Position numbers and translations under genes: made by a program. This document shows, piece after piece, positions 37,588 through 44,922 of a DNA stretch of 64,000 nt (positions are counted from its first letter, which is position 1; every line of letters starts with the position of its first letter). The stretch comes from Acidobacteriota bacterium (lineage in GTDB: Bacteria; Acidobacteriota; Blastocatellia; Pyrinomonadales; Pyrinomonadaceae), in NCBI GenBank assembly GCA_020199775.1, contig JAIVJZ010000041.1, positions 186,001-250,000 of the forward strand, written 5' to 3'. The notes beneath the pieces were generated by a model that saw nothing but the letters and a program-made list of their open reading frames with translations, was not told where the DNA came from and searched no databases.

Positions 37588-38156
37588 TTGGCTGTCCTCA
37601 GTGCTTTCCTCAAGTTATCGAAAAACAGTTTGTCGAACTTCCGCTCGAAGACCTTGAGCGTCGGCTCGATGACCGTCGGCTGCCGGCGAATGCGCGCCCG
37701 CTCGGCCAGTGTGTAGAGGAAGACGAGTTTGCTGTTGCGGCCCCGCCCCTTGCGCTGGAAGAGCCCCGTGCCGCCGCCCTTCAAAGGCAGCACCACGTCG
37801 CGCTTGCCGCGCAGAGCCTTCGGCCGCTGGCTCCGCCCGATGATGTCGCGCTTCGTGCGGCGTACGTTTTTGCTCGGCACGGCGAGCGAGTTCCCCGCCG
37901 GCGTCTTGTCCTCGCCCGATTCGTGCGGGATGAGCCAGTCGGCGCGCGTGACGAGCGCCGCGGAGAGGTCGGTCTTCGTCGCCGGCAGCGCCTTGATGCC
38001 CATCGCGTTCGAGGGCCTGTCCCAGTTATTTCTGACCGTGAAGGTGCTCTCGATGCCGGAGACAACGTCGCCCTGCGCCTGCTTCACGACGCCCGTGAGC
38101 GTCTGCGCAAGCGCGTAAGTGACCTGTTTGGCGACGTTGATGGGTTTGTTTGCCAC
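37584..38156 (-). CDS. gpZ-like tail completion protein
   Basis: 190 residues. The middle and end (GKRDVVLPLKGGGTGLFQRK, KLVFLYTLAERARIRRQPTV, FFDNLRKALRTA) suit the prophage minor tail protein Z / tail completion group. In lambda Z lies after the capsid genes; here it is unusually placed before the small terminase. It starts at GTG with GGAGGG upstream, about 28 bp after a promoter-like motif. Confidence 0.6.
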   Translation of the reverse strand: MANKPINVAKQVTYALAQTLTGVVKQAQGDVVSGIESTFTVRNNWDRPSNAMGIKALPATKTDLSAALVTRADWLIPHESGEDKTPAGNSLAVPSKNVRRTKRDIIGRSQRPKALRGKRDVVLPLKGGGTGLFQRKGRGRNSKLVFLYTLAERARIRRQPTVIEPTLKVFERKFDKLFFDNLRKALRTAK

Positions 38157-38181
38157 GTTGAAACCGGTTCCCTCCCGGTCT

Positions 38182-38213
38182 CAAGAATAGTCAAAGGCGT
38201 GATTCTGTGTTTT
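38182..38213 (-). promoter_or_regulatory. Phage late promoter-like motif, copy 3 (packaging block)
   Basis: AAAACACAGAAT, 12 bp, then TATTCTTG, with the -10-like TATTCT at 38184-38189. It begins at the stop codon of the gene at 38213 and lies 26 bp before the gpZ-like start. Confidence 0.65.
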
Positions 38214-38863
38214 CAGCTCTGCAGGAACTCGCTCATGGCTTGCGTCTGGCTGGATTCGCGCGCCGGGCCGGTGAAGTCGGAGCCGGCGGGCACGAGCTTG
38301 TGACAGAAGAGGTATTCGGCGCGGTAATCGCCTTTCAAGTGGCGATGATCGGCGCGGGCGAATATCTTCCCCAGTAATGCTTTGAAACTGGGATCGAGTT
38401 TCGTGCCCGAGCGCCGCCCGGAAGTGCGACAGTCAACCAGGCCCACCTCGACGAGGTCGAGCAGGACGGCGCACACGCGCTCCGCTGACAGGTGCGTGTC
38501 ACCGAGCAACTCTTCCAGAGGAACGCTGTCAAAGGCGGTGATGACATCGAAGACGAGATCGCGATCGCTCTTCGGCCTGCGGCGCACCTCGGCGCGCATC
38601 GGCTCGATGGCCAGCATCAGGATGCTCGTGAATTGCGGGTATCTGGCAAGATGAAACTCCAACTTCTGGAGCAGTTCTTTAGCATCGGCTTTGGGGTCGC
38701 CCTCAAAGCTCTTCAGGTGCCCCCGTGGCGGCGACTCGGGAGACGGCTCGACCAGGGCGAGTGGGGCGCGCACGCGGTCAGACGGCGCGCCCGCATTTGT
38801 GGCGGGTGTCGTGGCGGGAGTGGTGGAGGGATTCGGTTTTTGCCGGGGTAAAGCTGTTTTCAT
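38213..38863 (-). CDS. Hypothetical winged-helix-like phage protein (216 aa)
   Basis: The N-terminal 55 residues are Pro/Ala-rich and probably disordered. The rest is helical; SVPLEELLGDTHLSAERVCAVLLDLVEVGLVDC reads like a winged helix, followed by a basic wing (GRRSGTK). It could regulate late transcription, as it sits in the last position before the packaging block promoter. Family not recognised. Confidence 0.55.
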   Translation of the reverse strand: MKTALPRQKPNPSTTPATTPATNAGAPSDRVRAPLALVEPSPESPPRGHLKSFEGDPKADAKELLQKLEFHLARYPQFTSILMLAIEPMRAEVRRRPKSDRDLVFDVITAFDSVPLEELLGDTHLSAERVCAVLLDLVEVGLVDCRTSGRRSGTKLDPSFKALLGKIFARADHRHLKGDYRAEYLFCHKLVPAGSDFTGPARESSQTQAMSEFLQS

Positions 38864-39007
38864 TTAGAACCCGTAGTTCGCTAGAGTAGCCAGCCCGTAC
38901 AGGGCGACGCAGCCGGCGGCCCACGCCGCGGCGGTGATGAATGAGAAGGCGACGAGCGAGAGGCGGTCGCGCGAATTGTCGTTTGTTTCCCGGGGAGAGG
39001 TATTCAT
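38864..39007 (-). CDS. Small single-helix membrane protein (47 aa)
   Basis: MNTSPRETNDNSRDRLSLVA at the start, then a hydrophobic helix (FSFITAAAWAAGCVALYGLA). It overlaps the preceding small gene as ATGA, and the next gene's ATG directly follows its stop. One transmembrane segment in the lysis-type cassette suggests a holin or antiholin accessory role (inference). Confidence 0.55.
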   Translation of the reverse strand: MNTSPRETNDNSRDRLSLVAFSFITAAAWAAGCVALYGLATLANYGF

Positions 39008-39129
39008 AGAATTGGTCCTAAATCACGCAGGTAGATCGCGCCTGCGGCGGTCACATAGACGCCCATGAGATGAGCGACGCCCGCGTCATCTCTGAGCGAT
39101 TCCGTGTAGAAGAGACGGTCTTCCGTCAC
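39004..39129 (-). CDS. Small phage protein (41 aa)
   Basis: Starts at a GTG overlapping the upstream stop (GTGA) and ends overlapping the next ATG (ATGA). Sequence VTEDRLFYTESLRDDAGVAH, ending YLRDLGPIL. The two-sided coupling is the main support; there is no known family. Confidence 0.45.
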   Translation of the reverse strand: MTEDRLFYTESLRDDAGVAHLMGVYVTAAGAIYLRDLGPIL

Positions 39130-39473
39130 CGGCGCTCCTTCAACTGGAGACGCAGCAGCTCGTCCACCGTGCGGTCAATCTTTTTGACGGTTTCCCACTT
39201 CTCGTCGAGCACCTCTTTGGTCACGACATCCCGGCGCAGTTCCTTGAACTCCTCGATACGCTCGCGTTTGTTAGCGTCCACCCGCGCGGCGGTCGCCTGC
39301 TGCTGCTGCAGCAAGGCTTCGATTTTGTCGGTGACGCTGGTCTTAGCCAGGGTGACGAACGTGGCCCCGACGCTGATGAGGGCGGGGAACAAAACGGCGG
39401 AGAGCGCCAGCGTGAAGAGCGGGTGCTCGAACCATCTGCGCGGGGGTGATTGCGAAATGACGTCGGGGGACAT
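39126..39473 (-). CDS. Membrane-anchored coiled-coil protein (holin/spanin-like)
   Basis: 115 residues with one transmembrane helix (PLFTLALSAVLFPALISVGA) followed by a long charged coiled coil (DKIEALLQQQQATAARVDAN, KRERIEEFKELRRDVVTKEV). This is the shape of an i-spanin or pinholin-type lysis protein. The lipoprotein gene lies next to it, making an i-spanin/o-spanin pair plausible. No sequence match proves it. Confidence 0.6.
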   Translation of the reverse strand: MSPDVISQSPPRRWFEHPLFTLALSAVLFPALISVGATFVTLAKTSVTDKIEALLQQQQATAARVDANKRERIEEFKELRRDVVTKEVLDEKWETVKKIDRTVDELLRLQLKERR

Positions 39474-39485
39474 GGTTTACTCGTC

Positions 39486-39935
39486 TTACTGCTCGGCCGG
39501 GATGGACGCCTCGATGATGCGTAGCGCGCCGAGACTGCGCTGGAAGTTTCGCTTGAAATCTTCGACGCGCTTGCGAGCCCTGGTGCTCTTGATGCCGACG
39601 ACGCCCGCCTCGTCGAGCCGACGTGCGCTCGCCTCGCACAGGCTAATTTGCTGGAGGACGGTGCGGCGCTTCTCCGCCCGCGACATCGCGCCCCAGTTGC
39701 CGATGAGGCTCATGTTGTGCCCGTTCGATTCGACCTCGTCGAAGACGGCCGAGTATTTCTTGGCCGTACCTTCTTCGATTTCGCCGGCCTTCTGCATGGA
39801 AGCTATTTCGCGCCGGCCTTCGACCGCGCCCGTCTCGATGCCGCGGCCGACGGCGCGTAGGCCCGGGGTGCATGCCGCCGTGACGGCGGTGATAACTAGC
39901 AGTGCGAGGAGGGCAAACCATTTTGCACGTAGCAT
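39486..39935 (-). CDS. Phage lipoprotein (o-spanin candidate)
   Basis: 149 residues. The signal ends in a lipobox-like VTAAC (Cys about residue 22), so it is probably lipid-anchored. The remainder is helical and charged. It is longer than most o-spanins. Its pairing with the transmembrane coiled-coil gene 13 bp downstream suggests a joint role in outer membrane disruption; a superinfection lipoprotein is the alternative. Confidence 0.6.
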   Translation of the reverse strand: MLRAKWFALLALLVITAVTAACTPGLRAVGRGIETGAVEGRREIASMQKAGEIEEGTAKKYSAVFDEVESNGHNMSLIGNWGAMSRAEKRRTVLQQISLCEASARRLDEAGVVGIKSTRARKRVEDFKRNFQRSLGALRIIEASIPAEQ

Positions 39936-39969
39936 AAATTGTCTCCGGGTGAATGGGACGGCGGGGGCG

Positions 39970-40170
39970 TTACTTCGCGCCCGCGTCCTCCGACGATTTG
40001 TTGTTGTCGCGCGCCTGAATGAGGCCGACGCCCGTCGCGATCGTGCCCGCGGCCATCGTCAACTCTTCGACCGACGGCGCGCGTTTGTTGACGACCGCCG
40101 AGATGCCGAGCGAGGCGACCGCCCCGACGATGAGCACCGCACCGATCACAGAAGTTCTCCAGCTATTCAT
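39970..40170 (-). CDS. Small membrane protein, holin-like (66 aa)
   Basis: Start at 40170 with an AGGGAG site. A signal-like hydrophobic helix (SVIGAVLIVGAVASLGISAV) and a weaker second helix (MAAGTIATGVGLIQ) end in a charged tail (ARDNNKSSEDAGAK), a tail common to small phage membrane proteins near lysis genes. It is the first gene after the promoter-like motif at 40217. Confidence 0.6.
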   Translation of the reverse strand: MNSWRTSVIGAVLIVGAVASLGISAVVNKRAPSVEELTMAAGTIATGVGLIQARDNNKSSEDAGAK

Positions 40171-40583
40171 GGAATCTCCCTTGCGTTTGTAGCCCCGCGA
40201 GCGGGCTGTCATTCCCCAAGCATAGTCAGAACTCGAATTCTGTGTTTTCGAGTCCGCCGCCGCCCGCCGCTCTAAAGCATCCGGTTCGCCTGACGGCGAA
40301 TCCGGGCACCACAAGGATGACAACTGGCAGCCTCCCCTGCCGACGCGCCCCTCCTGCAGCACCAGCCCACGAAACCCGCATAAAACCTGTCTCAAAACTC
40401 CTGTTGCTGATGAAATGAAATAAATTTCAGTCGCTACTGATAGCCTGCGGTGGCGCGTTACCCTCAGGGTTGAGAGGTCTGGGAAGGACCCGCGCGCCGA
40501 GAGCGCGCTAGAGGCTGCGAGGAGAGCGCCGGTCGAAGTAAGGTGGTGTGGGGTGGCATGGGCTATCACCCTGACCCATCCTG
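40171..40583. other. Intergenic region before lysis cassette
   Basis: Apart from the promoter-like motif at 40217-40248, it holds an imperfect hairpin (CCGGTTCGCC/GGCGAATCCGG, 40281-40305) that could end leftward transcription from the 40584 gene. No convincing coding frame or RNA gene was seen in the rest. Confidence 0.5.
40217..40248 (-). promoter_or_regulatory. Phage late promoter-like motif, copy 1 (lysis block)
   Basis: AAAACACAGAAT, 12 bp, then TATGCTTG. The -10-like TATGCT at 40219-40224 stands about 49 bp before the first lysis-type gene. All three copies face left and share fixed spacing. Confidence 0.65.
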
Positions 40584-40838
40584 TCACCTGACGTCATACT
40601 CGAAGGGCTTGTCCTCTACGCGCTCCGGCCAATGCCAGTGGCCACCGGTCGTGCCGAACGGAACGTGTTGATTAAAGAACATGCCGGTCGGGTTGAGCAC
40701 AGACAGCCCGACGGCGCTCTGCTCGTCATCCGGGTTGTCCACCTCGGTGATGATGGCCGCGCGGTCAGTAGACGGGTGTTCACCGTTCGGCGTGCCATAA
40801 GCCACGTAATACACAATTCGTCCGATTGTTGGGTTCAT
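40584..40838 (-). CDS. Conserved phage hypothetical protein (84 aa)
   Basis: Start MNPTIGRIVYYVAYGTPNGE at 40838; the longer frame is not needed. RAAIITEV, VGLSVLNPTGMFFNQHVPF and GGHWHWPERVED are the recurrent pattern of a small beta-rich protein found in many prophages. Function unknown. Confidence 0.75.
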   Translation of the reverse strand: MNPTIGRIVYYVAYGTPNGEHPSTDRAAIITEVDNPDDEQSAVGLSVLNPTGMFFNQHVPFGTTGGHWHWPERVEDKPFEYDVR

Positions 40839-40848
40839 CGCTCTACGT

Positions 40849-41157
40849 TCATCCTTTCGTCTGTGTAGTTGAGATTGGTGCGCCGATAGCACGTAACGCC
40901 TGCTCAGGGTCCTCAACGATGACCTTCTGCCCTCGCCATGTCGCGTGCCACTCGACCTGCTCAGGGGTGAGCGTGCGTGCGCTGGCCACCTTCAGGCCGT
41001 CCTTGACCTCAAGTAGATAGTTCGCGCCCCTGTAGCCGACGAGCAGGTCAGGGCAGCCTCCGCCGACGGCGTGCAGGTGCTCGACCGTCGCGCCTGCAGC
41101 TCGCAGGGCGTCGACGATCTCGGGCTGGTTTCTATCTACGTTGGCTGCTCGACGCAT
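40849..41157 (-). CDS. VRR-NUC/resolvase-like PD-(D/E)XK nuclease
   Basis: The core GGGCPDLLVGYRGANYLLEVKDG carries the Asp and Glu-x-Lys of the PD-(D/E)XK fold, in an arrangement typical of phage VRR-NUC proteins. About 102 residues from the ATG at 41157; an ATG at 41208 would add 17 residues, and neither has a clear ribosome site. It probably processes recombination or replication intermediates. Confidence 0.75.
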   Translation of the reverse strand: MRRAANVDRNQPEIVDALRAAGATVEHLHAVGGGCPDLLVGYRGANYLLEVKDGLKVASARTLTPEQVEWHATWRGQKVIVEDPEQALRAIGAPISTTQTKG

Positions 41158-41218
41158 AAAGATGAGGATGCCGCGTGCGCTACCGTACAAAGGCAGGGCA
41201 CGCGGCATCCGGGTGGTG

Positions 41219-41530
41219 TTAGATGTTAGCCAGCTTCGGCAACAGCAGGTCGAACTTCGTCTCGTCGAAGGCGACGTGCTGTGTCTCGGAGGTGAGACCC
41301 TCGGCGTCGGGCACTTCGCATTCGAGACGGCCGTCGGGTAGAAGTCGGTTAACGGTCGCCTTCTTCGTGCCGAGCGGGATCTGGACGTTGCCCTTTTCGC
41401 TCAGGCGGCGGTTGAGCCAGTTGGTGAAGACCTCGCCGGAAGTGGCGTAGGGGATGGGCTGTTCGCGATTGGTGATTTCTTTGGCGGTGGCAGCACTCGC
41501 GCCGCCGGGAGGTTGTTTGGTGTCGTCCAT
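41219..41530 (-). CDS. Hypothetical phage protein (103 aa)
   Basis: The second ATG (41530) is chosen because AGGAG lies 7 bp before it. It contains EVFTNWLNRRLSEKGNVQIP and GTKKATVNRLLPDGRLECEV. No family recognised; early region. Confidence 0.55.
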   Translation of the reverse strand: MDDTKQPPGGASAATAKEITNREQPIPYATSGEVFTNWLNRRLSEKGNVQIPLGTKKATVNRLLPDGRLECEVPDAEGLTSETQHVAFDETKFDLLLPKLANI

Positions 41531-41659
41531 TCTCATGCTCCTATGTCAAAGTGATTGACGCACATAAGTCGTCGGACTTATGCTGTGAGTGGATAGGTCG
41601 GAGCATAAGTTCTGCAGAAACTCTGTGAAAGCTCGAACGTTGCAACCGTTCGGGCTTTC

Positions 41660-41911
41660 TTACTTTTTAGCCTTCCCCTTTCTCGCCGCACGTTTCGCGG
41701 CATCTTCCATCTCCCATGTCTGTTCCATCAGGCAGCGGCGCGCCCCAGCGCTCTGGGCGACGTTACGCGTCCTATGGGCGTCGTTCGGGTAGCCGTCCCT
41801 CTCCATCGCCCGTGCCGCTATCTCCAGGCTTTCCTGTGCGGAGTTAAGCGGGTCGAGGATTACTAACCGCTTCTTTGTTGCCCTGTATCTGGGCAGCCCT
41901 TCATCAACCAT
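41660..41911 (-). CDS. Hypothetical phage protein (83 aa)
   Basis: Start MVDEGLPRYRATKKRLVILD at 41911, with AGGAGG about 9 bp upstream. Helical and basic at the C-terminus (AAKRAARKGKAKK). Function unknown. It is divergent from the secreted-protein gene at 42296. Confidence 0.6.
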   Translation of the reverse strand: MVDEGLPRYRATKKRLVILDPLNSAQESLEIAARAMERDGYPNDAHRTRNVAQSAGARRCLMEQTWEMEDAAKRAARKGKAKK

Positions 41912-42295
41912 TGCCAAGTTCCTCCCTTTACGTTGACTTGTTGGACAGTAGTGAGCAACCAAAGATTTACATTGACATCATCTCTGAAATGAATAGAATG
42001 CGCGTCAGATGCCCACGGGCAGAGGCGGCGTTCAGGGCAAGGAGTCGCCGCCTTTGTCTTTCTCAACCGTTCCACGTGGGCATTCGTCAGAACCATCTCC
42101 AGATCACACGCGCAGTGGCAACTGAAGTCGGTTGCTTCAAACGGCGACTCAATTGAATTCACCTTAACGGTTAAGTCAGCCCAAAGGCTGACTTAACCGC
42201 TACAGTCGGCCTTTGGGCTGAAGTATGTACTCAACTTCTTTTACACAGGAAGAAGTACAAATCACCCTCACAACGAGTAAGAAAAGGAATAAACC
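41912..42295. other. Divergent intergenic region with strong palindrome
   Basis: Lies between two outward-facing starts. Weak reading frames cover it on both strands but lack ribosome sites. The palindrome at 42168-42199 and AT-rich sequence around 42225-42260 suggest promoter or operator content for the moron gene. Confidence 0.45.
42168..42199. promoter_or_regulatory. 14-bp perfect hairpin/operator
   Basis: CGGTTAAGTCAGCC, a CAAA loop, then its exact complement. There is no T-run on either strand and both flanking genes point away, so a protein-binding site is more likely than a terminator. Confidence 0.5.
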
Positions 42296-43057
42296 ATGAA
42301 AAGAACGTTCAGAAATTTCGCAGCAACGCTTGTTTTGCTGTTCTCACCGTTTGGTTATTGCTCCTATTCAGCTTCAGCTCAAAGCTGTGTTGGCAATATT
42401 TCCGTTAGTGGTCGTGTCACGGATTACTACGGGAATGGCGTTTCTTATATGTCGGTTAAGTTTACATCTGGTAACACTAAAGGTGGTGTCCAAACCGACG
42501 TTAACGGTTATTACAGTCTCCAGATACCGAAATGTGTTCAAACTTATGTCGCGCCGGATAGCAATCACTCTTCGAATACATACGGTTACGAAGCGGAAGC
42601 TTCGCCTAATTATGTGTTGGTTTCATCGTCAACAACTTCCAATGTTACAGGCGCAAATTTCTCAATTCCTAGCTGCACGAGTGGAAATCAGATCTATCTC
42701 TCCGGTAACGTCTCGGACTACAACAATGGAAATGGCCTTAAAGGTATCTCGGGCATTTGGGTTGTCGCCCACGACCCTAGAACTGATGAAGTTTTAAGCT
42801 ACACTTACGTTACCGATACCGCGGGTTATTGGTATATGGCTGGTGATGGCAACGGCGGTGCTAACCTTATCGGTGGCTGCTCATACTACAAAGTGCTTCC
42901 ATACATAGCCTTTACCGGAACAAATTGGGTTGACCCACCCTATCTTATTACTAATACAGGCGGAATGAATGTAAACGGATATTATAGCGGCTACCCTTAT
43001 CCGTATAGCTTGATTCGTCCCTATTACAGCTTGAATTCGGTGCATCACGCTCAATAA
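42296..43057 (+). CDS. Secreted CnaB/carboxypeptidase-regulatory-like moron protein
   Basis: 253 residues with a signal peptide (FAATLVLLFSPFGYCSYSA, cleavage near SAQS). Two repeats of a CnaB-type fold are visible: ISVSGRVTDYYGNGVSYMSV and IYLSGNVSDYNNGNGLKGIS, each with the transition VQTDVNGYYSLQIP or VTDTAGYWYMAGDG. Tyr/Asn/Gly-rich. GC is clearly lower than in neighbours and it faces the opposite way to the flanking genes. These are traits of a lysogenic-conversion moron. The substrate or partner is unknown. Confidence 0.75.
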   Translation: MKRTFRNFAATLVLLFSPFGYCSYSASAQSCVGNISVSGRVTDYYGNGVSYMSVKFTSGNTKGGVQTDVNGYYSLQIPKCVQTYVAPDSNHSSNTYGYEAEASPNYVLVSSSTTSNVTGANFSIPSCTSGNQIYLSGNVSDYNNGNGLKGISGIWVVAHDPRTDEVLSYTYVTDTAGYWYMAGDGNGGANLIGGCSYYKVLPYIAFTGTNWVDPPYLITNTGGMNVNGYYSGYPYPYSLIRPYYSLNSVHHAQ

Positions 43058-43092
43058 TTTCTCCTCACATTGCAAACATCACGATCTACGAT

Positions 43093-44199
43093 TCACGACT
43101 TACGCCGTCGCCGGCGGCGACTCTTCCGGGCGCACCTCGGGGTGCGCTTAGGTCTCGGCCGCGGCCACGGCAAATTGAGCATCCCGATGACGCGTTTCTT
43201 AGCGCGTTCGCCGCCCCGCTTGTAGCGCGCCGTCGTCGAGACGTCCGTGTGGCCGCAGATGTCTCGGACGGTCTCGATGTCCGCCCCGGCGTCGAGCATC
43301 TGCGAGACGAGCGTGCGCCGCAGGTCGTGCGGGCTGAAGTGGGCAAGCCCGGCCTGTCGCGCCCGGCGCGCGAGCGCCCGGTAAATGGAGTGGCCGGCGA
43401 GATGGCGCACGGTGACACTGCCGCCCTTCGCGACCGGGCACACGAGCGCGCCCGGTCGCGAGCCGCGCCAGACAATCCAGCCCTGGATGGCGCGCTCGAC
43501 GCCCGCATCGAGCGGGACGATCCTCTCCTTCTCGCCTTTGCCCCGGACGCGCAGCGCGCCCCGCTCGACGCCCGCGTCGGCCAGAGTGAGCGCGGCGCAC
43601 TCGGCCCGGCGCAGTCCGGAGGCGAGCAGGCCGATGAGGCACGCGTCGCGCGCGCCCGCCGGCCCACTGTCAGCGGCGCAGGCGTCCAGGAGGACGGAGA
43701 TCTCCGTCCGGGCGAGCGCGCGGCCCGCCGGCAGGACGCTCGCCCGGATGCCGCGCACGTCCCGGATGCGCTGGTAGTTGTCGGCCGACATCTGCCCGAG
43801 GTTCCAGGCCGCGCGCGCCACGCTCCGCAGGGCGGAGAGGGTCATGTTGACGGTCGAGACGCTCGCGCCTTCCGACTGGAGCCAGGTGCGGGCGGCGACG
43901 ACGTGCTCGAAGCGCAGTTCGTGCCACCTGAGCGTGCCGAGCGTGGCCCCGAGGAGGCGGGCGACACGATTGAGCCGGGCGCGGGTGGAGGGGCGCCCCG
44001 AAGGCTGGAGTTGGGCCAGATAGCAGGCCGCCGGGTTCAGATCGGAGAGGTCTGGCGGGGAAATTGAAAGTGGCGCGCTAGTTGAAATGGCGGGGGACAC
44101 GGAAGACACCCCCAAAACGGGGACTAAGCTCAAGCGCGGGCGCACGTTACGCCCCTTGGGGCCGTCGGGCGGATTGGGTGCTTGATTACGTTTTCTCAT
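43093..44199 (-). CDS. Second tyrosine recombinase
   Basis: 368 residues. A SAM-like core-binding domain (residues about 60-160, with TVNMTLSALRSVARAAWNLG) precedes the catalytic domain. Catalytic residues are the Arg in GLRRAECAALTLAD, Lys in GKGEKERIVPL, HDLR near residue 287, His in CGHTDVSTTARY and the Tyr near residue 327. All are present. The C-terminus is very basic. It lies inside the prophage, away from the att sites, beside the moron. It may resolve dimers, mobilise the moron or be left from another element. Confidence 0.9.
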   Translation of the reverse strand: MRKRNQAPNPPDGPKGRNVRPRLSLVPVLGVSSVSPAISTSAPLSISPPDLSDLNPAACYLAQLQPSGRPSTRARLNRVARLLGATLGTLRWHELRFEHVVAARTWLQSEGASVSTVNMTLSALRSVARAAWNLGQMSADNYQRIRDVRGIRASVLPAGRALARTEISVLLDACAADSGPAGARDACLIGLLASGLRRAECAALTLADAGVERGALRVRGKGEKERIVPLDAGVERAIQGWIVWRGSRPGALVCPVAKGGSVTVRHLAGHSIYRALARRARQAGLAHFSPHDLRRTLVSQMLDAGADIETVRDICGHTDVSTTARYKRGGERAKKRVIGMLNLPWPRPRPKRTPRCARKSRRRRRRKS

Positions 44200-44262
44200 A
44201 ACCTATCCGTGTCACGCCCGACAAGAGAAATGCGCCCCGCGCCGCCCCTCGATGTGCCCCCC

Positions 44263-44922
44263 TCAGGCATAGAAATATTCCTGCTCCTGCTGCGCGGGTT
44301 TGAATTGCGGACGCCCGCCCTTAGTCACCATGTGCCGTCCGCTCCGCTCGTGTGGCTCGACCCAGTCGAGACCGAGCGCGTCGAAGACATCCCGCTCCTC
44401 GGGCGTTTCGAGCGCCGTCCCCTGGCGGTCGCGCAGGTGTCCGCCCTCGACGTGGTAACAGGTCTTGTGCTTCGCGTAGGTCATCAGGGCCTGCGAGAAT
44501 TCGGCCGAGCCGGTGCGAATGGCGAGGATGACGCCCCAGTTGTCGCGTGTGGCGAGGAAGAGGTCGAGCTTGATGCGGCCGCCGACGAGCGCGCGCCAGT
44601 ACTTCCCTTCCGGCTTCGGCGGCCACGGCAGGACGTGCTGCGTCCCCGGTTTGATCCAGCGGATGTAGTCGCGCAAGGCTCCCGACTCGTCCGCCTCCGT
44701 CGTCGCCCATTCGTGCAGGAGGTTGACGCGTTCGGTCGCTTCGCCGAAGAGCGTGAGGCCGGAGCCGGGGCGCGCGCCCCATTTCGGAATTGCGCAGATT
44801 TCGATGTCCTTCACGTCCTGGCGCGCGCGTCGGATACTGCCCGCGATCTCGATGCGGTGGCAGTGTGGGCTCATCATCGAGACGAGGTCGTCGGCAATCG
44901 CTTTGGCTTCACGAATGTTCAT
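44263..44922 (-). CDS. DNA polymerase X-like nucleotidyltransferase
   Basis: 219 residues from the ATG at 44922 (GGAGG upstream; the longer frame is rejected). IEIAGSIRRARQDVKDIEICA has the GS motif and the D-x-E metal pair (residues about 39-41), and GGRIKLDLFLAT supplies the third Asp. RTGSAEFSQALMTYAKHKTC and TPEERDVFDALGLDWVEPHE complete the Pol beta/Pol X palm. It may fill gaps in phage DNA. It lacks the N-terminal lyase and the PHP domain of bacterial PolX. Confidence 0.85.
   Translation of the reverse strand: MNIREAKAIADDLVSMMSPHCHRIEIAGSIRRARQDVKDIEICAIPKWGARPGSGLTLFGEATERVNLLHEWATTEADESGALRDYIRWIKPGTQHVLPWPPKPEGKYWRALVGGRIKLDLFLATRDNWGVILAIRTGSAEFSQALMTYAKHKTCYHVEGGHLRDRQGTALETPEERDVFDALGLDWVEPHERSGRHMVTKGGRPQFKPAQQEQEYFYA

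Noticed and set aside
41863..42162. 99-codon minus-strand frame with many Cys/His
   Set aside because: No ribosome site, overlaps the real start of the 41660-41911 gene, and a frame of similar size covers it on the other strand.
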